From Schistosoma haematobium (Eukaryota; Platyhelminthes; Trematoda; Strigeidida; Schistosomatidae), in assembly GCF_000699445.3 (NCBI RefSeq), contig NC_067195.1, positions 67,328,591-67,392,590 of the forward strand: DNA of 64,000 nt, given 5' to 3'. This document shows positions 44,668 through 56,690 of the stretch, piece by piece; position 1 is the first letter of the stretch, and every line of letters begins with the position of its first letter. The notes beneath the pieces were generated by a model. The model was not told the DNA's origin, ran no database searches, and saw only the letters and a program-made list of their open reading frames with translations. The translations under genes were made by a program, and so were the position numbers.

Positions 44668-45137
44668 TTATTTATTTATTTCAACACATAGATAATGGTA
44701 CAAAGAGGCACCAAATACATATGCGCCACACAAATCTCATTCGATATGTGTGAGGGTTGTGATACTGCCCGGGTGCCCGAACCGAAGCAGGTGGTTTTCT
44801 TAGGGGGCCACTCCCCGAGCCTTCGACCTGAAGGTCTGATCCACAAGGCAGTGGAGCATCGTAAGGAGATGCAGTCCCATGGAAGCCAGTGACCAACGAT
44901 TGGTTCATACTCCATTTGTTCCCGCAGGATACTGGAGCCCATGTGCACCACTGGTTTTGAATCCGGTTAAAGCGCCGGACATTCGCTTTTCGTCCTCTCA
45001 TTTTCGTAAACAACACCCCCGCCACGAGAAGGCAGTGAGTAGGACTTCCCTGGCAGAGGCTATGTACGCGTGGCCGTGTGAGAGGATTTCGAGAGGGAGA
45101 GCGGACCCTCCCCACTCTCGGCCGTACCAGGGCATTT
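44668..45137 (-). mobile_element. R1 retroposon, minus copy with internal deletion
   Basis: Tail at 44668-44730, then GAAGCAGGTGGTTTTCTTAG, a deletion near 44960, CCGGTTAAAGCGCCGGACAT and the GCGGACCCTCCCCACTC end near 45120. Confidence 0.8.
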
Positions 45138-45358
45138 GGTCACCGGCTACCATGGGACTGCATCTCCTTACGTTGCTCCACTGCCTTGTGGATCAGACCT
45201 TCAGGTCGAAGGCTCCGGGTGTGGCCCCTAAGAAAACCACCTGCTTCGGTTTGGGCACCCGGGAAGTATCACAGCCCTCACACATATCAAATGAGATCTG
45301 TGTGGCGCATATGTATTTGGTGCCTCGTTGTACCAATATCTATGTGTTAAAATAAAAA
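45138..45358 (+). mobile_element. R1 retroposon, 3' part
   Basis: GGTCACCGGCTACCATGGGACTGCATCTCC through the tail GTGTGGCGCATATGTATTTGG...TGTGTTAAAATAAAAAAAT. It faces the minus copy on its left, making a palindrome-prone cluster. Confidence 0.8.
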
Positions 45359-45367
45359 AATAATTAT

Positions 45368-45925
45368 GAGCTATATCTGATAACGTCTCTAGACACTGTG
45401 TTGCATCATCGATAGGACCCCAACCAGGGAGTCGTGAAGGACCGACAGAAGCCAGTCCTAGGCAGATTTCTTTCATGCCACGACACCATGTCAAACACTG
45501 ACCACCTCCCCACTTTTTACAATCAGTCCCAGCATCAGCAAATAGTGCACGACGAGGGATTCGCTGGGACGACATTCGTAGAACATGTCCAAGCCACCGA
45601 AGTCAATGTTTCAAGATAGTGACATCAATTGAATTACCGTCTCTGCAGCCGAACACACGATGCCGAACCTCTGCATTACTAACATGGTGTTGCCACTGGA
45701 TGTCAGCAATCCTTCGGAGATAACGATGATCAAACACAGAGTCGCGTGGACCCCGACCAAGTAGTCTACATCTACCAACATGGCTCCGACAGGAAGTTAA
45801 TGACTTTATGGATTGATGCCGCGTTTTTGGTTTGGCCAACCCTAACTTTATTCCGTCCGTCTCCAACACTAGTCAGCATTGCATACCATGGTAATCGGTA
45901 GTTGGGCATATGTAACACGTGGCCC
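45368..45925 (-). mobile_element. RTE fragments joined (RTE-C piece and an SR2-like piece)
   Basis: RC of 45740-45368 encodes FDHRYLRRIADIQWQHHVSNAEVRHRVF, then LGHVLRMSSQRIPRRALFADAG and SRLPGWGPIDDATQCLETLSDIAHN with a frame change near 45600. RC of 45925-45741 is a separate, more decayed piece of the same gene region (RLPWYAMLTSVGDG, then GQTKNAAS). Hence two fragments, not one continuous copy. Confidence 0.7.
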
Positions 45926-47788
45926 ACATGATATGCGAAAAGAATAATTAGTTAATTTTATCAACTGTCACGCATTATGGTTCTGTGTTGTTGTTTTTTG
46001 CTGGCGAATACGATAGGATTGTTACAATTTTGAATGGAGTGTTGCGCATTGACTAGTGATGATGATATGATGATGTCAGGTCTGATTGCACATTATATCA
46101 ATGTTGGTGTTTTGAACAGTGAAAAAAAACTTTAAGATATTCGATTATATCCATTGTATCTAACTACTATCATTTTCAATTATTAAAAAATTAATAAATG
46201 ATTAAAAATGACAGTAGGCAGAGCAGTGTACAAACGTAAAAAGTAACCAGTCTTAATGCGCTAAAGTAAGTTCATTGATTGTACACAGATGAACCAGAAT
46301 TATCCTGTTATCTATTTAGCACGTGATTTTTTCACTGCAAATTTCTTATGTCAACTTACTTCACCTTTGAGGCAGACTAGGTGTATGTCTTCCAACCACA
46401 TTACACTACTTTTTAATTTATGACTATGTGACATGGTTACTGAGAATAGAAGACATGAATAAGTTGTAGGCATTTGATCATAAGTGTTTTCAAAGCACGT
46501 TTTGCGTTTCGTGAGACGAAAAGCATGCAGTTCTAGGCAAAAGTGGCAAGTCATCCAATGAAGTAGTGAATTTTCATCGACTGCGGCGGTTGGGATATAT
46601 GTCACGAGTGATCAACCAACACTTACCACAACAGATGAATATTGATACCTGTAAAACGAATGAGTGGTAGTGATATTTCACTTCCACAGTTTGCTGGAAA
46701 AACCATAAAATCGAATGAAGAATACTAACAAAAGCCTAAATAACTGGCTTTACAAATAGCTACAGATTTGTTTATCATTAAAAATGTAACACTAGAAACA
46801 ATTTTTGTTTTATAATTCCCACTTTCGATAATAAAGTTACGTTGCAAGTTCGCAAAAAATATAGAAACCTTAAATTGATTGCAGTATGTTAAGAAATAGC
46901 GTCCATGTTGAAAAGTTTTATCAAACTCCAACATAATAGCAACTGACAACGGCCTAATACGAAATGCTAGAGGTGCTAATATAAAGACAAAGCCGTGATG
47001 AAGTGAATGGTTTGAAAGTTATTAGTCCTTATATCGAACAGAAGGAACATTCTTTACAGTTCTATTGATTAGTAAAGCTAATTAAGGAAGCTATCTTCGG
47101 TACTAATCAGTTCCACAAATTATCGAGTCGAACACCTAACCGGAAGTCAAGAATACAAAAACATGTCTGAGTTGGACTGTTTATTAAGAATGAGGATAAA
47201 GCTCTGTTTGTTGTGATAGCACAAGAAAGGAAAACCACAAAGTAATTAGGTGTGGGAAATCACATTGTTGGGACTAGCACACCCGTATTACTCCTGACAT
47301 GGTAGTTCAGTTGGAAATTTAGGGGTTTTTTGAAAGTATATACGGATTCCGTATACTGTCAATAATTGCTGTAAGAAAGGTAAGGAAATGTTTTAAATTA
47401 GAGCATCCATTGATTTCCCCGTAATCATCGATGTCAAAATTATTATTAACCTTAAGTCGAAGGTCACACTTGCTATGCGAGGATATCTTTGGGATTACGA
47501 CAAAAATTGTCACAGCATATATAAGTACACGGCTACTGTTCCAAACCACGTTAAGCCCACAAGAATCATCTGGGTAGATAACCCACAGACATATACATAA
47601 CCCAGATACCTAGTAGAAAGATGATAATTGTTAATAGCCAGGAACAATTTAAACAGCTACGTAACTTAGTTAAACACAATGCTAAGGAAAAAATCAAATA
47701 GTAATAAGATAGCGTTTGAACACAAAATATAATCTTTTTAAATTACATATATACGTATATGTGGTGAGACAAAAAAGTGATAACATAC
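45926..47788. other. Gene B intron
   Basis: Apart from the RTE trace at 46425-46645, no element recognised. Confidence 0.5.
46425..46645 (+). mobile_element. Old SR2-like RTE fragment
   Basis: GGCATTTGATCATAAGTGTTTTC matches the FDHRCLR segment and AATGAAGTAGTGAATTTTCATCGACTGCGGCGGTTGGG matches the DEVMNLHRLRWLG segment of family A; stops abound. Confidence 0.65.
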
Positions 47789-47954
47789 TCAGACAAATTA
47801 AGATCAAGCTGAATTGAATTAAAAGTTAGTGCTAAAAGTAATAGACCAATTTTGGCAAAATTACGAGAATAACCAGACGTTTCACAGCTTATTAGATTTA
47901 AATTCAATGCAGATGGTAGAATTAAGGCTAAACTGGTCACCAGACATGAAATAG
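47789..47954 (-). CDS. Gene B exon, two membrane helices
   Basis: 166 nt, acceptor TCTATTTTAG (RC of 47955-47964), donor GTATGT (RC of 47783-47788). The first two bases complete the Ser codon left open by the exon at 51797. Encodes ISCLVTSLALILPSALNLNL, then AKIGLLLLALTFNSI. It ends two bases into a codon that the exon at 43400 completes. Confidence 0.78.
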
Positions 47955-48629
47955 CTAAAATAGAAACACAAAACAATGAAAAGAGAATAAATAATAGGGG
48001 GTATAGGAGTTTTACAACGATTTACGGAATGAAACATACAATAGTTTAAACTAAAAATGGAAATAACATGGATGATGGAACTAAAAATGCAAGTCAGACA
48101 TTTTTGAAAACATAGACGAACTGGGAAAACAATAGCTAAGTAACAAACACACGAATACAGGTAGCAAAATATCATACATGAGGACGCTTATTATAAAAAA
48201 ATCTGATTTATTTAATGATTTTTAATGGGAATATATGAATACGATGCGAATAAAACTATATGACTTTAATAGTTCTGCGACATTATGGCACTCTAATATC
48301 CTAAACATGCTGGCCTGTATTTGGCATTAATAAGTTTGGAGCAAAATAATGATAAGCCGACCATATATGCTATTTCGATTTGGTGGTCTGGCTTGTATAT
48401 CGCAATAATTTGATTGTAGCATATCAGCTGGAAGCTTTTATCTTCTAAATGATGCGATTTCATATAGGTCGGTTGGAGAACGATAAGCCTACAAGCAGCA
48501 AACATAAGGCCCGGGAGCGAATTCGTACTTCTGACCCTACAGAGGTATGACGGCAGTAAGGTGTTTCACACAAGCGACCAACATCTGTACTCATGTTGAT
48601 TTCCCACAACGGAGAGAAGGGGCTACAAA
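47955..48629. other. Gene B intron
   Basis: No element recognised. Confidence 0.5.
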
Positions 48630-48920
48630 ATGTCGGTCCTAAGCATAGTAATATTCATCCTGTCCTTTAAATTTTCGTCTACGGTGGTAAATCCTGAAAA
48701 CTACGGAGCTAACACAGAACGAACTACCCATAAAAAGGTAGTATATGATAAATACCATTTAGTTACTCCTTGGGCTTTGCGACCAAGCCCCTATATTTTC
48801 AAAATCACATTAACACCAACCCTTCATCCAGAACCCTCGAGAAGTATTCTTCATGGTGTGGCCAATCGAGAAATAACAACTGCCGTACTACATTTAACAG
48901 CACTAGAGATCATCAACTGA
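48630..48920 (+). pseudogene. Possible M1 aminopeptidase N-terminal fragment
   Basis: 96 codons from ATG 48630 to TGA. It starts with a hydrophobic stretch that could be a signal peptide or anchor (MSVLSIVIFILSFKFS), then LVTPWALRPSPYIFKITLTP and TTAVLHLTALEI, which resemble the opening strands of M1-family aminopeptidases (LP-x-P-x-Y-x-L and T-x-x-I-x-LH-x-x-x-L-x-I). The spacing between these two motifs is about ten residues short. No catalytic HExxH part is present. It lies in a gene B intron on the opposite strand. It could be a first exon, a retrocopy fragment or chance. Confidence 0.3.
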
Positions 48921-49262
48921 CTGGCTGATAACTAATGAACACAATTTGGTAAATAAATGAAACTTTGAATCGTATAACTGCGTATTAAATGAACTGATCA
49001 AGTTTATTTACGTTCCTCGTTGGGTTTACATATACACACTAAGGGTGAAGATAAACCAGTACACTAACACGTTTGGATTTTATAGACAAGACAACAATTA
49101 CGAATTACCAGCATTATCTTCTTAACACAAACCTCAGATGGAAAGATGTTTTATAATGGTAAATAACAACTGTATTGTATATATACCGTAAACTTCCATC
49201 AACGGATAAATGCTTCATTTTAATGTAGATTCCATCCAGCAATACGTGAGCATACTTAAAGT
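48921..49262. other. Gene B intron
   Basis: No element recognised. Confidence 0.5.
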
Positions 49263-51601
49263 AAGGACCTGATACAGTAAGGACTCGGAAAGATAGGGAC
49301 ACTCGTCGTTGCCTCTTCGTCGTCTCTGCTTACTCTCCCACTGACTGTAGCTCAGATGATGTAAAAGATGAGTTTTACAGAAAGTTTTCTGACCTTCTCC
49401 GAAAAGCTAGGCGCTTTGATGTAGTAATAGTGGATGGTGACTTTAATGCTCAAGTAGGTAAACTAAGTGAACGGAAAAGACACCTGGGTGGATCTTATAG
49501 TGTCGTGGCTCAAAGAACAGATAATGGCGACCGTCTGTTACAGCTATGCTCAGATAACCACCTCTTTCTTGCAAACGCTAACTTTAAGCATAAAGAAAAA
49601 CATCTTTTGACATGGCGACCCCCTAATTCGTCCCAACTTTGGACCCAAATAGATCACATCGCTATCAGCCACCGATGGAGGGGCTCAATAGAAAACTGTC
49701 GCTCATTCTGGAGCACATGCCTAGATTCAGATCATGCTCTAGTACGAGCGCGTATTTGCTTGCGTCTTACTGGACGTAGGAAAGACGCTGCAAGGAAACC
49801 TCTTAGGGCCCTACTTAATGATAGTCAAGCTAAGAGTATATTTCAGGAACAACTAGGAAAACAGTTACGCAGCCATGTATGCGATGCCCACCCTGAGGCA
49901 GCATGGAATGATATCCGAAAAGCTGTGGAAACAGCAGTGATATCTGCTAGTACGGTAACCCGTAAGGCTAGGGAGCAACACTGGATCTCAGCAGCATCTA
50001 CCTCACTGATAGATGCTCGAAAACGCATTCCACCTGGCTCTGAACATAATGTAGAGCGGAGTCAGCTTAAGCGCAAGCTGACAAGAAGCCTACGCAATGA
50101 TAGTGAACAGTGGGGGGTAGCGAAAGCAAGAGAGATGGAAAAAGCAGCCGAAATAGGTAACAGCAGACAACTGTTCAGACTTGTTAACGAAATCGGTATT
50201 AGGAACCCAACTGTTAGCGAAACTATCACAACCGTAGTATTTCTCGACCTTAGGGCGGCATCTGACTCGGTTGATCGTGAGTTTCTATGGCAGTGTTTGT
50301 CACTGAAAGAAGTACCAAAGAAATACATTAACCTTATAAAGGCTCTCTACTCGAACACAACTGGTAGAGTGAGGGCTTATGGCGAACTGTCATCAGAATT
50401 GATTACCTCAAGTGGTGTTCGTCAGGGTTGTCCACTCTCCCCATTCTTGTTCAACTTTGTCGTCCACATACTTTTAGAGATAACACTTTCCTCGTCTAAA
50501 TTTCCAGGGGTTGAACTTCTACCGGGAGGTTCACTTGTTGACTTAGAATATGCTGATGACATCGTTTTATTTGGTGAAGACGCTGACAAAATGCAGTCTT
50601 TTGACCACTCTAAGCAACAATGCAAGCATGTTCGGGATGCGATTCTCTCCCTCGAAATGCAAAATGTTGCTTCAGGATTGGGTTGCATTGACACCCGAAT
50701 TAATGATAGGGAGTGAAGTAATTGAGTGTGTCGATCGCTTCACTTATCTTGGAAGTCTCATCAGCCCTTGTGGTCTGGTGTGTGACGAAATCTCAGCACG
50801 GATACAGAAGGCTGGACTAGCTTTTGCCAACTTGAGTCATTTATGGCGTAGGCGAAATATCCGTCTATCAACCAAAGGACGGGTTTACTGCGCAGCAGTT
50901 CGTTCCTTCCTACTTTATGGCAGTGAAACGTGGCTGGTAAGAGTAGAGGATGTTCGTAGGTTACTAGTATTCGATCATAGGTGTCTTCGAAACATCGCTC
51001 GTATATCATGGGACCATCGAGTAAGTAACACAGTTGTTAGGAAACGGGTACTAGATAAGGATGGCAAATCAATTGATGAAGTAGTGGAACTTCGTCAGTT
51101 GAGATGGCTTGGACACATGTTACGTATGCCCAACGACCGACTGCCCCGACGTGCGATGTTGGAAGAAAGTTAGGCGTAGCCATACCAAAACATGGCACAA
51201 GTCCATGAAGTCACTGACAAGTGGACTGAGTTATGTTGGTAGGTGTAGACTACCTGGTTGGGGACCGCGAGATGATAGAAACCGATGGTTAGAGACCCTA
51301 TATGACATAGCTCAGAATTGTTTGCAATGGCGCAGGTGCATCCACTCTCTTTGTGTTCTCCCAAATTCTAATCTTCTGTATTCTTTATGTCCCTTTTTTC
51401 CTCTTTCCAAATTTATTTCACTGTATTATACTCCTTGAATAATATCTCCAAACCCTAATGTTTCGGATTACTGCTTATACTTTTACTATCTCTTGAATCG
51501 ACAACTGCATCTCTGTGTTAGTGTGGTGTGGTAACTCGAACTGATGTACGTACGTACGAAGTTCTACGTTGTTACTGACTGACTGAATGAAGGACCTGAT
51601 A
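49263..51601 (+). mobile_element. SR2-like RTE (family B), internally deleted, with 12-bp target-site duplication
   Basis: AAGGACCTGATA occurs at 49263-49274 and 51590-51601, flanking 49275-51589. The element is 5'-truncated within the endonuclease domain, has an RT-finger deletion and ends in TACTGACTGACTG. The 3' UTR carries (TACG)n as in the copy at 38052. Confidence 0.95.
49275..51410 (+). pseudogene. RTE endonuclease-RT, truncated and frameshifted
   Basis: Open from 49275 (TVRTRKDRD) through the endonuclease C-terminal half (YSPTDCS, DGDFNAQVG, SDHALV) to the linker EMEKAAEIGNSRQL. At about 50227 NPTVSETI is joined in frame to TTVVFLDLRAASDSVD, deleting the RT fingers. The palm keeps RQGCPLSPFLF and YADD (near 50549). 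A one-base loss near 50600 shifts the frame to that ending at TAG 51171-51173, and a deletion near 51160 removes about six residues before the C-terminal region resumes (to about 51410). Confidence 0.9.
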
Positions 51602-51796
51602 TACATGACACTGATCACCACCCAATGATCAATCAATTGTAAAAGTCAATGACAAATACTTTAATGAAATGGTGGTCACTTTCGCAAAATTTCAAAGGAA
51701 GCAAATTTCAAAACTCTGAAGGATAAAATTCGAGGTAGTTGACCATATTTTCTGTCATATATTTTAAAGTTACAAAAAGAAAACAAGATAACTTAC
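51602..51796. other. Gene B intron end
   Basis: Nothing recognised. Confidence 0.5.
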
Positions 51797-51938
51797 AAAT
51801 TTGAATAAGAATATAAATATTTGAAGTAAGAAATAGATCAGTATCTACGTTAGAAAGTAACATCACTTGGGACCAGACTAAAGTGATAGCGGTACAAAAA
51901 TACCCCACCATCATTAATGGTTCAATCACAATACGACT
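51797..51938 (-). CDS. Gene B exon, membrane helix
   Basis: 142 nt, acceptor TTTTTTGCAG (RC of 51939-51948), donor GTAAGT (RC of 51791-51796). Phase 0 at the start is the only open frame; one base is left at the end. Encodes SRIVIEPLMMVGYFCTAITLVW and DLFLTSNIYILIQI. It joins the exon at 53937 (phase 0) and the exon at 47789 (two bases). Confidence 0.8.
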
Positions 51939-52109
51939 CTGCAAAAAAGGAGTAAGTGGATCACTTCATTTTCAACAGGTTATTCAACCATAATCATACA
52001 TAATAGCGTACATCTGTATCATCCTTGAATGGTTATAACTTCATTATCATAAAAAAGTAACAAATGAAAATATGCGAAAATAAACCGATTTCATTGAAAT
52101 TCTGGACCG

Positions 52110-52262
52110 ATCTAAGTTAGATAACCATTGAAAACCTAGGAGCATTGGGTGGCTGTTTCATTATAGTATGGGACTTCTCAACAATGCTCACTCACGACCC
52201 CCTGCGCGGGGATCGAACCCAGGACCTTCGGTCAAGCAAGCGAACGCTTGACCCATAGGCTG
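52110..52262 (-). mobile_element. Sm-alpha-type SINE, decayed
   Basis: Minus strand: B box GGGTTCGATCCCC near 52208-52220, then a degenerate hammerhead (TTGAGAAG, ATGAAAC) and tail. Confidence 0.7.
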
Positions 52263-52349
52263 GTTCTGGATTTTAATGAAATTCAACGACTTTCACAACC
52301 CTATACTTACAATTATCATGTGTTCACTAGTGCCCAGCATCGAGAAGAA

Positions 52350-52680
52350 ATTTCCGGAGTCCTAGTAAGAAGTTGTGACCAGTGGAGCTAATTCGTGCCG
52401 GATGTGAGGGAGTTGTCCACCGAAGACAATAGAAGATGGTCGGGCAATATTATGAACTGATCGAAGTTAGACATTAACACCGTTGGATACCGGCCAACTG
52501 ATCTAGAAATCAAGCGGCCGTGCGAGATCAGAGGTCTTAGGTTCGGTCACCGTGCAGATGGTTGTGCACTGCCGAGGAGTCCTATTCAAGGACGAAACGC
52601 TCATCCAGTACTTATAGGTTTAGAACGGTTTTCTAACTTTGATCGGGTTGTGATTTCAATGGAATACATCAATCTTCGCA
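52350..52680 (+). mobile_element. Sm-alpha-type SINE, leader to tail, decayed core
   Basis: Leader GTCCTAGTAAGAAGTTGTGACCAGTGG, head near 52490 (ACCGTTGGATACCGGCCAACTGATCTAG), B box TTAGGTTCGGTCACC, hammerhead with CCGAGGA for CUGANGA. It faces the preceding SINE head to head. Confidence 0.7.
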
Positions 52681-53936
52681 GCCCTATACTACAAAGTAAT
52701 TGCAGCCATTATATACATAACTGTAAACTAGGCAATGAGATTGCCGCCAAGTGTTAAAGTTGGTATTAATATCTAAAGTCAATATTTTAAAGACTGATAT
52801 TAGAATACCATACTTGGCACACCATTCACCGATACTAGAAGTTAATTTGATTTACTTAACATTTTACAGATGAGAACTTTCAAATTATGCACCTATGACG
52901 AAATATCTATGGATAAACTATTGGTTAAAAAAAGACTGATAAATTAATTTTATACACCCAGAAAGTGGATTCGAAATTAACATCTAATTGTCATGAAATA
53001 TTGCATTTTAAGATGCAGTTTTATGAGCGGCTTTTTCAGAATTATTATAGTTTCTTTAATCCTCCCGGAACATCAAAAATTACAAATGACAGAGTAAAAC
53101 TTCATGACGGATGTAAAATACAGTGTTTTTTTTACTCTCATTCAAATTATTCACTGTCACGATTTTGTGATAAAAATTTATAGTTATCATTTCTAACATA
53201 CTTTAGTAGAACTGAACTGTCTAATCTTATACAAACTTTGACTACTAATATGATATTCCTCCAACGATCAATAATTATAAGACTATAGAATTCGACGAAG
53301 AAAATATGTAACTGAGGATGGGGATGTTGAAAACTAAGTAGTTCCATACACTAGTGTCAAACTTTAGGAGTGTCAATAGAATCACAATCTACCTGTGACG
53401 CATTCGGGTACACATCGCGTGCATTTGTTAACTACCGAGTAGTTATATTTAAAGATTACAAATAAGTATATAAACGAGGAATTCTGCTTACTGGTAAATA
53501 CTTGAATAATAATTTCGGTTATATAATCACGTTTTTGATAATTTGTTAATGATAGGTGTGTTTGCTCATACGCCTTATTACAGGAGTGAATGTATATGAA
53601 TAATTTAAAAAAGATGATTCATTCATATTTTCATTTTAAGTTGCAGTCATCACGATGAATATACAATACAAATAACTTCTAGCTATGAAAAAAATGCAAT
53701 ATCACTTATCGGGATACATAAGTACTCAAATCCTAGTAATAATTTATGAGGTCTTTACAACACAAAACAGTAAAATGTGGAGTAGACTTAAAGATTTGAC
53801 GCTGATTATAATGCAGAAATACAGTATTAGTTATTGGGATTCATACTACTTGTGACTTGTAAGTAGGAACTATACATAGGACAAGACAGTCAAACATTTC
53901 ATTCTAACATGTATGACCAAACAAGGAAAAACTAAC
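52681..53936. other. Gene B intron
   Basis: No element recognised. Confidence 0.5.
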
Positions 53937-54145
53937 CGGTGAGAAAAATGGATAAAAATCCAAAAGGCGTCTAACTACTCGTTTTACAAGCTGATAAATC
54001 CTTTCACTGCAAAACAATCCCAAAAGTAGCAGATATAAACCCAGAACAAAATCTTTATTATAATGTACACGATGATTTAATGTGTTATGGTGAGTAGGAT
54101 TATTGACATATTCATTTATCCACAGTAAAAGAAGTTTTAAGATGG
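53937..54145 (-). CDS. Gene B exon, two membrane helices
   Basis: 209 nt, acceptor TTTAGTTCCAG (RC of 54146-54156), donor GTTAGT (RC of 53931-53936). The first two bases complete the codon left open by the exon at 58434 (giving Thr). Encodes ILKLLLLWINEYVNN, then DFVLGLYLLLLGLFCSERIY, then the basic QLVKRVVRRLLDF. It ends in phase 0, as the next exon needs. Confidence 0.78.
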
Positions 54146-55694
54146 CTGGAACTAAACAACAAGGAGCAAAAACGTTCCAACTGAAAATTTTCACTGGAAA
54201 ACTCCGATTTAAAACGGAATTATTCATGAAACGTCTTCGGTTTGTAGATGCAGCTGCCCTACACCAAGAAACAAAAAAATTAGAGAAACCTGAGTAAAGA
54301 AAAAACGAATGTAGCAGAATAATACGAATTCATTTACTCCGTAGAATATCTTCAGCCACTAAGAACCTAGAAATAGTATTGATCATACAAAAACAAGTAT
54401 ATATACTTTACCAGAAAAATCTTGAATAAGGTTACACACGGGACAAAACTAAAAAGAACGTATCCAAAACACGAGCTAGTCTACCACTTGCAACATTACA
54501 ACGGTTAAATGTGGAATAATCCCTGAAATATGTCATCACATATTATGCCCATTGGTTTGTACGTATGTGTCAAAGTACATACATTGTAAGAACAGAGGGG
54601 ACCATTAATGTCTCCAAGTATCTTCGAGCGCATTTCGCAAAGTTTGTAACCAAAAGTACAGCAGGCTGCCAACAGTGTAGTTGTTCGTCATTTGCTTGAC
54701 AGTGAACGTGATGTTTAAAAATGTTTCAACATAATCCACAGACAAAGAAACTCAGAATATTGCACTTTATTGAAGCCGTTATGATGAAAAGATTTAAACT
54801 GAATTTATGCATCCAATAAGTTAGTTACCAATCTTATTTTGCCTTGGTGACCTCGTTTTCATGAAATTATTCCTCTATGACATTAACTATAATTTTTAAT
54901 TTTTTCTATCTTGCTTCTGAGCACTAATCAGTTAGTCTATACATATTTGTAAGTATTACGTAACCTATGAAATGAATCTTCAGTTTCGAAAATTATATTT
55001 CAATGATCTTCTAGAATACTCATCTATTTAACAAACGTTTGAATAACCTTTTAATTCTTCCACAATTTCGTTCATCTTAATCTCTTTATACATTTAACTA
55101 AAGAGAGAAGAGCAGGATTTGTAGGATGACAATTACTCCCCTGGTGGTTGAAATTCTAATCCATTTCTCACTATGCTACTGCTTCATGCAACAAACTTGA
55201 ATGATTGACTGATTAATATTTTACCCGAACGCTTGAATCGATTTCCTAAGCTCTTCTAATAACCCTAAGGTAAATCTACACGACAACATGAACACGAGAG
55301 AAAAGGTGCGAAATGCCGAAAGAACGCTCTACTCCAAGGTTTAGTTTATGTACCAAAAATCGAGGGTATTTATAACATTTCAGATGGTCTTGGGCTTCTG
55401 GAACCCTACTAAACATAGTAGTGGGATAGGTAATCGTTGAATCAGAAATGTGACACGAAACTACTTTCTAGATGTTACTGAGAAACTTCTATTCAATGTA
55501 GATTGGATAAAATGGTTCCAAGCGTTTTTAGAACCCCTTTGGGCTTTTATCGAAAAGTGTTCTGTACCTCCCCAACATTGACGAAGTTCGAACATGAAAA
55601 ATAACAACCGGTGAAATGAAGACACTACCAATATGAATCGAATATATATATATATCACAAGGGGTTTTGTGGAGATTTTAGAAATTTCAATAAT
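54146..55694. other. Gene B intron
   Basis: No element recognised. Confidence 0.5.
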
Positions 55695-55915
55695 TGAAAT
55701 CATGAGTCAATTGAAGCTAGAACACCATGGAAAACCTGGAAGCACTGGACGGCCGTTTTGTCCTAGTATGGGACTCCTCGGCAGTGCGCATCCACGATCC
55801 CGCTCACCACCGCGAGATTCGAAACCAGAACCTATCAGTCTCGCGCCTGGCGCTTAACCAACTAGACCACTGAGCCGGCCGGCATCCAACGTTGTTAATG
55901 TCTAACTTCAACCAA
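55695..55915 (-). mobile_element. Sm-alpha-type SINE, minus copy of a head-to-head pair
   Basis: Minus strand: A box GGCTCAGTGGTCTAGTTGG, B box GGTTTCGAATCTC, hammerhead block with CCGAGGA and AAAAC in place of GAAAC, so inactive. Confidence 0.8.
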
Positions 55916-56050
55916 TCCAGTCCTGGGTTTGAATCTCGCGAGGGACGGGATTGTGGATGCGCACTGCTGAGGTATCTCACACTAGGACGAAACGGCCGTC
56001 CAGTGCTTCCAGTTTTTCCATGGTGGTCTAGCTTTAATTGACTCATGATT
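55916..56050 (+). mobile_element. Sm-alpha-type SINE, plus copy lacking its head
   Basis: Starts at CCAGTCCTGGGTTTGAATCTCGCGAG (B box) and ends with TTGACTCATGA. The core reads CTGAGGT and stem II is damaged. Confidence 0.8.
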
Positions 56051-56492
56051 TCATATATATATCATTTAAAATATTCTTACAGTAATACTGACACAACAGT
56101 GATTATGCAAGAATTGTACAGCCAGGATTCAGAAATATAAGTGGTCATATATAAACACCATTCGGAATAATGTAGAACTAAAAGAGGAAAATGAATTAAT
56201 GAAAATGAGCAAATTGCGACGAAACAAATCAACAGCTTTATGCTTGAACAATCATATGTACACAACTCAATACAAATTCTAAGCTCAGGTAATTTGTATA
56301 ATATGTACTACCCTGATATTTAGTAAAGTGACCAGTTTGATAAAAAATAATTAAAGCAACTCATTGTGTTATCGGATAAAAATTAAAAAAATTCAGCGAG
56401 GAAAATCTTCTTTTCGATGAAATCATTCACTTAAGCTGTACACTCGAATTTATAGTTCCATGGTAAAATAATTACAATGATTTTATCGATAA
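56051..56492. other. Gene B intron
   Basis: No element recognised. Confidence 0.5.
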
Positions 56493-56690
56493 TATTTATT
56501 TCAACACATAAACATTGGTTCAAGGAGACACCAAATGTGCCACATAAATGAATGGATTTGTATGAGGGCTAGGATAACGCCCGGGCACCCGAACCGAAAC
56601 AGAGGGGGCACACCCTAAGCCTTTGACCTAGAGATCTAAGCGGTGGAGTAATCTTAGGAGATGCAGTCTCATGGTAGCCGGTGATCAAAA
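56493..56690 (-). mobile_element. R1 retroposon, 3' part
   Basis: Plus sequence TATTTATTTCAACACATAAACATTGG, then GCCCGGGCACCCGAACCGAAAC and GGAGATGCAGTCTCATGGTAGCCGG: the R1 tail and adjoining body. Confidence 0.78.
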
